64,000 nucleotides of DNA from Streptomyces naganishii JCM 4654 (GTDB taxonomy: Bacteria > Actinomycetota > Actinomycetes > Streptomycetales > Streptomycetaceae), in contig NZ_BMVF01000004.1 in NCBI RefSeq assembly GCF_014650575.1, forward strand, positions 1 through 64,000, written 5' to 3'. Shown here piece after piece: positions 57,789-64,000 of the stretch (positions within the stretch are counted from its first letter, which is position 1; each line of letters opens with the position of its first letter). The notes beneath the pieces are model-generated. The model did not search any database. It saw nothing but the letters and a program-made list of their open reading frames with translations, and was not told where the DNA came from. The position numbers and the translations under genes are program-made.

Positions 57789-59957
57789 ATGCACTCCACA
57801 CCCTCCTCTTCGTCCCCCTCGCCGTCGCCGTTCGAGATGGTCAGCGGCGCCCTGGAACGCCACATCCCGGGCGGCGGGGCGGCAGCCTCCGGCGATCCCG
57901 GCGACACGCAGGGCAACCACCTCACCAGCCGGCGTGTGCCCGACGACGCGGCAGCCGGCCGTCAGGACCAGATTCTCGGCGCGATCAACCTCGACCGGGA
58001 GCTGAGGGTCACCCGCTGCAATCTGCAGGCCCCCGTCTTCGCGGGGCTGGACGCCGTGGCGGGGAGCCCCTTCGTCGATCTCCTGCCTCCCGGGGACGTG
58101 CCGACGGTCACCCGGAGGCTGCGGCAGGTCCTGGAAACCGGTGAGGCGCACGTCGCCCGGATTCAGCGCCTGCGACGCGAGGACGGTTCGGAACTGGTGG
58201 TGTCGCTGAGCATCCTGCCCGCCGTGGCAACCCACGAGGGCCTGACGGTCTCCGTGATCGCCATGGCCACCAGACTTCACCTGTACGCCGCCGAGACCGC
58301 GATCGGCACCTCCCTCGACATCGGCCAGACCGCGCAGGCGCTGGCAGAATCCCTGCTGGCCTGGGGAGACGTGGCCGCCGTCGACCTCGACTACGCCGTA
58401 TGGACGGGTGAGAAAACCGCCCGGCATGGGCAGGGGCGCATCCGGCTGCGGCGTGCGGCCCTGGTGCCCGACCGGGCGTGGCCCGAGGGCTACGCGACCC
58501 CGGGCGACGATCTTCCCGGTGACGCCAGCCGCCTGCTCGCCCAGGCTGTCCGGCCCGACGACGCCCCGCAGGCCATCGTCATACCCGACCGCGAGGCGAT
58601 CGAACGGGTCCTCGGCAATCCCCGAGTCATACGTGCCCTGCTGCCCGTGGACCAGTCCGCGGGCGTGGCATGCATACCGCTGGTCCTGGACGGCACGCCG
58701 CCCCTCGTCCTGGGGGTGGCGGAGGTCTGGCGACGGGCGGATCAACCATTCCGCGACAGTGAGCTATTGGACCTGCAGGAACTGGTCGCCAGGACCGCCC
58801 ACCACGTCGACCTGGCCCGTCAGCACCAGCGCGAGCACACACAGGTGCTGGCGCTGCAGCGCCGGCTGCTGCCCCGGACCGGCGGCGACACCATCGAGAT
58901 CGCCAGCGTCTACCAGCCCGCGACCCCGGACAGCGCAGGCGTCGGCGGCGACTGGGTGAACAGCTTCCCGCTGCCGGACGGCCGTACCGCACTGGTGGTC
59001 GGTGACGTCGTCGGGCACGGCCTGGGGGCCGCGGCGACGATGGGCCAGCTCTGCATGGAGGCCCGCGCACTTCTCTGCGCCGGGCTGGCGCCCGACGAAG
59101 TGCTGGAGCACCTGGACGAGACGGTGTCCCTGCTCGACGAACCCGACTCCGGGCTCGCGGCCGGCTACAGCGCCCTCGGCTCGACCTGCTGCATCGCACT
59201 CTACGATCCGGTCAGCCACCACCTGGCGCTGTCCAGCGCCGGCCACCTCCCTCCGGTCCTGGTCCCCGCGAACGGGCACGCGGGTCCGCTCCCGGTCCGC
59301 CCCCATCCCGGGCTGGGCACCGAATTCGCCCTGCGCGAGCCCTTCCACGTCCACACCTTCGACACTCCCCCCGGCTCCCTCCTCGCTCTCTACACCGACG
59401 GCCTGCTGGAAGATCCGGCCGTGTCGATCGACGAAGGCATCAGCAGACTCACGGACACGATGTCCACCGTGCACCCCTGGGACCCGCTACAGCAGACCGC
59501 ACGACACGTCGTCACCGCACTGGCGCCCGTGCCCCAGCGCGACGACGTCACCCTGCTGCTCGCCCGCATGATCGGCTACCGCAGAGAGGACACCGCCACC
59601 TGGCGGCTGGCCGCCCGCGACGACACGCCCGCGCGGGCCCGCGCGCACGCGTCCGCCGTGCTGCAGCGCTGGCAGACCCGGGACGACACCCGCGCCAACG
59701 TACTGCTGGTGATCAGCGAACTGGTCACCAACGCCGTCCGCTTCGCCACCGGACCCATCACCGTACGGCTGACCAGAAGGAGCCACAGCCTGCTGTGCGA
59801 GGTCGGCGACACCGGCAACGGCAGACCGCACCTGCACAGCGACCGCCTCCTCGCAAGCGGCGGGCGTGGCCTCAACGTCGTACACAAACTCACCACCCGA
59901 TGGGGAGTGCGATGGACCGACACCGGCAAAGTGGTGTGGGCCGAAATCCCCAGATGA
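57789..59957 (+). CDS. PAS-GAF-PP2C (SpoIIE) phosphatase with C-terminal anti-sigma-type ATPase
   Basis: A 722-residue cytosolic sensor protein. Order: Ser-rich start, PAS domain (about 60-165: AINLDRELRVTRCNLQAPVF and LRREDGSELVVSLSILPA), GAF (about 170-350), SpoIIE/PP2C phosphatase (370-590: GGDWVNSFPLPDGRTALVVG, DVVGHGLGAAATMGQL, LALYTDGLLEDP, QRDDVTLLLARM, with the metal Asp residues) and an HATPase_c anti-sigma kinase (about 600-722: LLVISELVTNAVRFATG, GRGLNVVHKLTTRWGVRW). It likely balances dephosphorylation of an anti-anti-sigma factor against kinase activity, controlling a sigma-B-like factor. The ATG has a GAGAG site. Confidence 0.9.
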   Translation: MHSTPSSSSPSPSPFEMVSGALERHIPGGGAAASGDPGDTQGNHLTSRRVPDDAAAGRQDQILGAINLDRELRVTRCNLQAPVFAGLDAVAGSPFVDLLPPGDVPTVTRRLRQVLETGEAHVARIQRLRREDGSELVVSLSILPAVATHEGLTVSVIAMATRLHLYAAETAIGTSLDIGQTAQALAESLLAWGDVAAVDLDYAVWTGEKTARHGQGRIRLRRAALVPDRAWPEGYATPGDDLPGDASRLLAQAVRPDDAPQAIVIPDREAIERVLGNPRVIRALLPVDQSAGVACIPLVLDGTPPLVLGVAEVWRRADQPFRDSELLDLQELVARTAHHVDLARQHQREHTQVLALQRRLLPRTGGDTIEIASVYQPATPDSAGVGGDWVNSFPLPDGRTALVVGDVVGHGLGAAATMGQLCMEARALLCAGLAPDEVLEHLDETVSLLDEPDSGLAAGYSALGSTCCIALYDPVSHHLALSSAGHLPPVLVPANGHAGPLPVRPHPGLGTEFALREPFHVHTFDTPPGSLLALYTDGLLEDPAVSIDEGISRLTDTMSTVHPWDPLQQTARHVVTALAPVPQRDDVTLLLARMIGYRREDTATWRLAARDDTPARARAHASAVLQRWQTRDDTRANVLLVISELVTNAVRFATGPITVRLTRRSHSLLCEVGDTGNGRPHLHSDRLLASGGRGLNVVHKLTTRWGVRWTDTGKVVWAEIPR

Positions 59958-60330
59958 CACGGACGCGTACACCGCACGGCCGACGAACACCGGCGAAGGG
60001 GCACACCTTTGGTCCGGCGACGCGGCAGACACGTGAGCCCGGACGTGGACCACGCCGGTGCCGGGGTCCCCTGCGTCCCTGGTGTGGACCCACACCGAGC
60101 CTGCGATCCCCCGCGCTCCGACCCCGCCGCCCAAACGCCTGCATGTTCGGCGTTTCGGCCACCAGCGCTCCATCCCCCGGCCCAGGGGCCGCAAGGGTCG
60201 ATGCAATCCGCAAGCTCCGGCGCGCGCTCAATCCCAGGGTTACCAACACGACTGAAACACACGTGTTCGAAACTCCGGCGGGCTCGTTGAGCCAAGGGAG
60301 CAGCCACACATCCCATCAAGGGGGACCACG
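59958..60330. other. Gap without supported gene
   Basis: No coherent protein. Near 60318-60326 is AAGGGGGA followed by TTG at 60331, which opens 47 residues in frame with the next methyltransferase. Confidence 0.5.
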
Positions 60331-60471
60331 TTGGAGCGGATAGCCGCCAGCCGGTACCTGGCCACCGCCACTTCGGTCGAGCTGGAGGCCATCGAGGACC
60401 CGGAGTTCCGGCGGCTCATCGACCCCGCCAAGTACGGCGCCGGATCCGCCCGCCAGTCTCAAAGGAGCCGT

Positions 60472-61044
60472 ATGGCGACAACCACAGCCACCGCCGATTA
60501 CTGGGAGCCGCTCTGGGCCGGCGGACGCCGGTACCGGGAGGTCACCAGCACCGAGGCCACGCTGTTCATCGACCATGTCGGAGCGGGCCGCGGTCGCCCG
60601 GCTCTCGACATCGGTACCGGCGAGGGCTCCCTCGCCCGGCGCCTCCACCAGTTCGGCTACCGCACCACCGGCATCGACTTCGCCCCCAGTGCCATCACCG
60701 CAGCCCGGAGTGCCCAGCACGGCGAGGGGCCCACCTGGCACCTGATGGACTTCACCGCCGACGACCTCAGTGCCCTGCCGGACCCCGCGTATGCGGTCGT
60801 CACCTGCCGTCTGGTCTACCGCTGGACCGACGACAAGGCAGCCTTCCTCGGCCGCGTCCGGCAGGTCCTAGCACCCGGCGGGACCTTCTGGGTCGTCACC
60901 GAACTCGCCGGCCGTCGCGAGGCCGGTGATCCCTACTGCCACCTTGGGATGAGCCCCGCGGAAGCCGAGATCCTCACCGCGGGCTGGTCCGTCGCACGCA
61001 CCGCCGATCTCGACGTACTGCGCTGCTACGCACTCCGCCCCTGA
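60472..61044 (+). CDS. Class I SAM-dependent methyltransferase
   Basis: A 190-residue enzyme: ADYWEPLWAGGRRYREVTS, then motif I GRPALDIGTGEGSLARRLHQ, motif II YRTTGIDFAPSAITAARS, motif IV YAVVTCRLVYRWTDDKAAFL and GRVRQVLAPGGTFWVVTELA. It belongs to the Methyltransf_11/25 group; the substrate is unknown. I chose the ATG at 60472 with AAAGGAG upstream. The frame is open back to a TTG at 60331 that also has a good ribosome binding site, so a 237-residue form with an N-terminal ERIAASRYLATATSVELEAI segment is possible. A second methyltransferase follows 22 bp downstream. Confidence 0.8.
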   Translation: MATTTATADYWEPLWAGGRRYREVTSTEATLFIDHVGAGRGRPALDIGTGEGSLARRLHQFGYRTTGIDFAPSAITAARSAQHGEGPTWHLMDFTADDLSALPDPAYAVVTCRLVYRWTDDKAAFLGRVRQVLAPGGTFWVVTELAGRREAGDPYCHLGMSPAEAEILTAGWSVARTADLDVLRCYALRP

Positions 61045-61066
61045 ACTCGTCACGGGAGCCGACGTT

Positions 61067-61744
61067 TTGGACATCGAGCATCAGACGCGCCTCGCCTGGG
61101 ACGCCTACGGAACACACCACCTGTGGCGCGGTACGCCCCTGACCGAGGTGGACCAGATCACCTGGGGCCCTGCCGCGAACGCGCCGGGGGACGCCATTCT
61201 CGGCGACATCAGGGGCCTGCGGGTCCTGGACATCGGCTGCGGCCCTGCCCGGCACGCCGCGCACCTGGCTCGTACCTACGGTGCACAGGTGGACGGAGTC
61301 GACGCTTCCCTCAGCCAGATCGAGAGAGCGCGCGGCCGCTACCCCGATGTACCGGGCCTGCGGCTGGTCCACGCCGACGCTGTCGAGTACCTGCGCAGGA
61401 CAGCGCCGTACGACGTGATCTACTCCCTCAGTACCTTCCACTTCCTCAACCCGCACCGACTCCTGCCCGCGCTGGCCGTCGCCCTCAGACCGGGCGGACG
61501 GCTGTACTTCACCGTGTTGCACACCAACTCCGCCGGCCACGGCCCCACCTCCGCCGTCACCCCACGCCCGGAGATCCTGCGACTGGCCGACGGCGACGAT
61601 CTCACCGTGCACATGTGGGTACTCACAGCCGAGCTGTGGGAAGACCTGCTCGTCCACTACGGCTTCCGCGTGCAGGGCATCACCGTCCTCGACACGCCGG
61701 AGGAGAACAACCGCGCCTCCTACCGGCTGTTCCAGGTCCACTGA
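61067..61744 (+). CDS. Class I SAM-dependent methyltransferase
   Basis: A 225-residue protein with a TTG start preceded by CACGGGAG. Visible motifs: QTRLAWDAYGTHHLWRGTPL, GLRVLDIGCGPARHAAHLAR (motif I), AQVDGVDASLSQIERARG, YDVIYSLSTFHFLNPHRLLP and ALRPGGRLYFTVLHTNSAGH. The type is Methyltransf_11/25; it may methylate a small-molecule substrate. It is encoded 22 bp after another class I methyltransferase, so the two are co-transcribed; similar pairs occur near tRNA- or natural-product-modifying genes. No other biosynthetic gene is close. Confidence 0.85.
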   Translation: MDIEHQTRLAWDAYGTHHLWRGTPLTEVDQITWGPAANAPGDAILGDIRGLRVLDIGCGPARHAAHLARTYGAQVDGVDASLSQIERARGRYPDVPGLRLVHADAVEYLRRTAPYDVIYSLSTFHFLNPHRLLPALAVALRPGGRLYFTVLHTNSAGHGPTSAVTPRPEILRLADGDDLTVHMWVLTAELWEDLLVHYGFRVQGITVLDTPEENNRASYRLFQVH

Positions 61745-62146
61745 CCGGCCCGGATCACCACCGTGCTGCTCCCTGGCCTCCTCCTCGGTCGGAATCGGCC
61801 GGGCACGCGGGAGCTGCCCGGGGTGGCCGTGGAGCCGGGCGAGTCCTTGAAGGAGGCAGCGTGCGGAACTCGCCGACGAGACTGGCCATCGCAACAGCGC
61901 ATGCTGTGAGGGCGTGATGGACCATGTCATCGACGGGTCCCGGGCGCCGACAAGACCTGCCTGCTGCGGGCGGTTGGAAGCACCGCCCGCAGCGGGCGAT
62001 CGAGGCTCGCCCGCACATGCCGGTGCGTCGGTCAGGGGTCCACGTCTCCGGCGCTGGTCTCATGCGGTCCGGCTCGGGGCGGCGTTCATCGGCGCGGTCT
62101 CCGGGTGGACGTCCCGTGTGCCCCGGCACACGGGACGCCGTAGAGG
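61745..62146. other. Gap of about 400 bp without supported gene
   Basis: Overlapping short frames on both strands lack family features. It lies between the convergent ends of the methyltransferase pair and the rhodanese gene, so no promoters are expected. Confidence 0.5.
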
Positions 62147-62722
62147 TCAGGAGTTACGCAGGCGGGCGAGCGTGGCGTCCAGGTCGGCGGTGCGGGGCCG
62201 GTTGTGGGGAAGCTTGCCGAGCATGGCCGCCATGCCACAGGTGTTGGTCACGGCGGAGAACACCAGGCCGCCGGCCACACCGGCGGACAGCAGCCGGAAA
62301 GCCGGGTGCACGAACTCGCCGAGGGCCAGGCCCAGCAGGACCAGGGATCCGGCGGTGAGACGGACCTGGCGGTCCATGCTCCAGGCCGACTTGACGTCGC
62401 AGGCCGACGCGCGGTCCAGTTCGTGGCCGTGGGCGGCCCAGGCCCCGGTGCCGCCCGAGAGCGTCGCCGTGCGGATGCCCTCCGAGGCGAGTCGCACGCA
62501 CGCCTTCTCGGAACGGGCGCCCGAGGCGCAGACCACGAGCACCTCACCGCGCTCGGCGGCGTCGCGGATGTCGGGCAGCGCGCGGTCGATCTGGTCCAGC
62601 GGGATGTTCAGGGCACCGGGGACGTGACCGCCCGCGTACTCGCCCGGGGTGCGGACGTCGATGACGACGAGTTCGTGCAGACGGGTCTTGGCCTGGCGAG
62701 GGTCGATGGCAGTGATGGTCAT
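62147..62722 (-). CDS. Rhodanese-like protein with C-terminal DUF2892 membrane region
   Basis: A 191-residue protein. The rhodanese domain spans residues 1-105 (TAIDPRQAKTRLHELVVIDV, RTPGEYAGGHVPGALNIPLD, LVVCASGARSEKACVRLASE, with the persulfide Cys in VVCASGARS). Residues about 115-175 are DUF2892-like (SMDRQVRLTAGSLVLLGLAL, PAFRLLSAGVAGGLVFSAVT NTCGM, split here), two membrane helices with a conserved NTC. It handles sulfane sulfur at the membrane. The ATG at 62722 is supported by the conserved start. It is part of a minus-strand sulfur module with TauE and a second rhodanese. Confidence 0.88.
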   Translation of the reverse strand: MTITAIDPRQAKTRLHELVVIDVRTPGEYAGGHVPGALNIPLDQIDRALPDIRDAAERGEVLVVCASGARSEKACVRLASEGIRTATLSGGTGAWAAHGHELDRASACDVKSAWSMDRQVRLTAGSLVLLGLALGEFVHPAFRLLSAGVAGGLVFSAVTNTCGMAAMLGKLPHNRPRTADLDATLARLRNS

Positions 62723-62819
62723 TGCAGTTGGATTCCTTGCGTGTTGATGTAGCCGCGGAGCGGAAGTGCCCACCTCCCCTATGGGACGGTGAGGGCGGTC
62801 CCGGGCCGCGGCGGGTCGG

Positions 62820-63569
62820 TCAGAAGATGGCGTCGAGGAGCATGAACGCGGCGACCGCGAGCAGGACGTACGCGAAGACACGCTGCAGCGTGCCGCCGTT
62901 GAGCTTCTTGGACAGGCGTTTGCCGTCCCAGGCGCCCAGAACGGCCGCGGCGGTGAACGGCGCGATGACGGCCCAGTCCAGGTGCATCCCGGTGCCGGCG
63001 CGGGCGCCGAGCGCGGCCAGCGAGTTGATCGTGATGACCAGCAGGCTGGTGCCGACCGCCCGGCGCATGGGCAGCCGGAGGACGTTCACCAGCGCCGGTA
63101 CGGCGAGAAAGCCGCCACCCACGCCCAGGAAGCCGGTCACCGCGCCGAGGCCGGCCCCTGCGGCGCCGGCCTTGCCGGCGTTCACCTGGGCGCCGGACGA
63201 GGCGACGGCGGAGGCGGGTCGCAGCATCCGCACCGCGGCGAGTGCCGCGATGACCGAGAAGGCGACAGTCAGCAGAGCCTGGGACAGGTGGCCGGCGGCG
63301 GCCCCGGCGACCATCGCGGGCACGATGCCCGCCGCGGCGAACAGCAGTCCGGTGCGCCAGGTCACGTTGCCGTCCCGGGCATGCCCGGTGAGCGCGGTGA
63401 CCGAGGTGATGGTGACGATGACCAGGCTGGCCGTCGTCGCCTCCGCCGGGGTGAAGCCCAGAAGGTAGATGAGGGCCGGCACGGCGAGGACGCTGCCGCC
63501 CCCGCCGAGACCGCCCAGGGCCAGGCCGACGAGGGCACCGGCGACGAGCGCGAGGATCAGAGCCGTCAT
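62820..63569 (-). CDS. TauE/SafE family sulfite exporter-like protein
   Basis: A 249-residue membrane protein with about eight helices and both family glycine motifs: LVGLALGGLGGGGSVLAVPA near the start and GAVTGFLGVGGGFLAVPALV in the middle. Next to rhodaneses it most likely exports sulfite or thiosulfate produced during persulfide detoxification. The ATG at 63569 overlaps the stop of the upstream rhodanese by 4 bp (ATGA). A second family member lies at 8883, with a different neighbourhood. Confidence 0.88.
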   Translation of the reverse strand: MTALILALVAGALVGLALGGLGGGGSVLAVPALIYLLGFTPAEATTASLVIVTITSVTALTGHARDGNVTWRTGLLFAAAGIVPAMVAGAAAGHLSQALLTVAFSVIAALAAVRMLRPASAVASSGAQVNAGKAGAAGAGLGAVTGFLGVGGGFLAVPALVNVLRLPMRRAVGTSLLVITINSLAALGARAGTGMHLDWAVIAPFTAAAVLGAWDGKRLSKKLNGGTLQRVFAYVLLAVAAFMLLDAIF

Positions 63570-63931
63570 GCTATCGAGCCGCTGTTCCCGGAGTCGTCCA
63601 CGACCGGGTACCCGGCCTGGGCCCACGCCCTCATACCGCCCTCGACGTCCACCACCCGCGCACCCCGCGCGGCCAGCAGTTGGGCGGCCTGCTGGGAGCG
63701 CTGCCCGCTGCGGCAGATCACGACCAGCGGCCGGGCCCGAGCGGCTTCCGGCAGTTCCACCCCCGCCGTGAGTGCGGACAGCGGCGCGTACACGGCGCCG
63801 GGGGCGTGGCCGGCGTCCCATTCGCGCTGCTCACGCACATCCAGGAGAACGGCCGGAGCATCGCCGTCCCGGGTGCGCCGGACGGCCTCGTCGACGGTGA
63901 CACGGTGCTCGCCGGTGGGGAAGAGGGACAT
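63566..63931 (-). CDS. Rhodanese-like sulfurtransferase
   Basis: A 121-residue single-domain rhodanese: VTVDEAVRRTRDGDAPAVLL, DVREQREWDAGHAPGAVYAP, LVVICRSGQRSQQAAQLLAA (active Cys in CRSGQRS) and DVEGGMRAWAQAGYPV. It transfers or carries sulfane sulfur. It precedes and overlaps the TauE gene, forming an operon with the DUF2892-rhodanese 100 bp further on. The first ATG (63931) starts the protein; a GTG just before is possible. Confidence 0.9.
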   Translation of the reverse strand: MSLFPTGEHRVTVDEAVRRTRDGDAPAVLLDVREQREWDAGHAPGAVYAPLSALTAGVELPEAARARPLVVICRSGQRSQQAAQLLAARGARVVDVEGGMRAWAQAGYPVVDDSGNSGSIA

Positions 63932-63976
63932 CACACAACCTCTCGGAATGGGGAGGGGCGAAGCGGGAGGGGTGTT

Positions 63977-64000
63977 CAGCCGGTGGGGGCCGTCAGCGCC
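63977..64000 (-). CDS. 3 prime end of a further minus-strand gene (partial)
   Basis: Reading the minus strand from the window edge gives ALTAPTG and a TGA at 63977-63979, 45 bp before the rhodanese start. Rhodanese-TauE operons in actinomycetes are often led by a persulfide dioxygenase-like metallo-hydrolase, which could be the missing gene; only seven codons are visible. Confidence 0.3.

Overview
The window is high-GC DNA with GTG and TTG starts, strong GGAGG-type ribosome binding sites, many start/stop overlaps and families typical of Streptomyces (DUF3618, GlxA-type regulators, SpoIIE/PP2C phosphatases, TipAL-like MerR, DUF4236/TerD). I read it as a piece of a Streptomyces chromosome arm or large linear plasmid. 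No rRNA, tRNA or CRISPR array was seen. Intact genes alternate with an unusually dense set of decayed genes and transposase scraps (Tn3, IS21, IS5, ISL3, IS481-like), as expected of an accessory region.

Layout. 1-5.1 kb: a Fic protein, a Tn3 transposase relic, a Doc-like toxin/antitoxin pair and a holin-like/DUF3618 stress pair. 5.6-12.2 kb: an IS21 relic; an amidohydrolase divergent from a TetR regulator across a perfect operator; a chimeric hydrolase/bioD relic; a TauE-MaoC pair; an internally deleted YciI gene; and a DJ-1/GlxA regulator pair. 12.3-21.4 kb is a graveyard of IS and gene fragments around an intact polysaccharide deacetylase, glutamate decarboxylase plus a class II amidotransferase, and a DksA-like protein. 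21.4-24.6 kb: a methyltransferase, and an MFS exporter divergent from an XRE-cupin regulator.

24.76-36.55 kb is the most interesting part: eight co-directional genes, seven of them joined by overlaps or 1-bp gaps. They encode two paralogous short LanB-like proteins (about 860 aa, without the usual C-terminal elimination domain), a radical SAM enzyme, an arginase-fold enzyme, a putative Fe(II)/2-oxoglutarate oxygenase, a PHP phosphoesterase, an MFS exporter and an APH-type kinase. No convincing precursor peptide is encoded. The first two genes carry TTA codons, which suggests bldA control. My working idea is a PEARL-like, aminoacyl-tRNA-dependent pathway making a small amino-acid-derived product, with kinase/phosphatase/exporter self-protection. 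This is inference.

36.6-43.2 kb: a cobalamin adenosyltransferase relic, a GNAT-like protein, IS scraps, a small hydrophobic protein with a strong terminator, then a second unusual pair: an adenylation-domain/membrane fusion and a convergent GNAT-ATP-grasp fusion that overlap by 106 bp. 43.4-50 kb: DUF3761, DUF4236-TerD, an Lrp regulator divergent from an SMP-30 lactonase across a perfect palindrome, a TipAL-like MerR protein and a DUF4232 lipoprotein. 50.5-52.1 kb: a rifampicin-monooxygenase-like flavoprotein preceded by a sequence resembling the rifamycin-associated element. 52.5-64 kb: a hypothetical protein, a membrane Mrr-type nuclease, an ArsR-rhodanese fusion divergent from a rhodanese stub and MFS transporter, a SpoIIE phosphatase/anti-sigma kinase, two methyltransferases and a rhodanese/TauE sulfur module running off the end.
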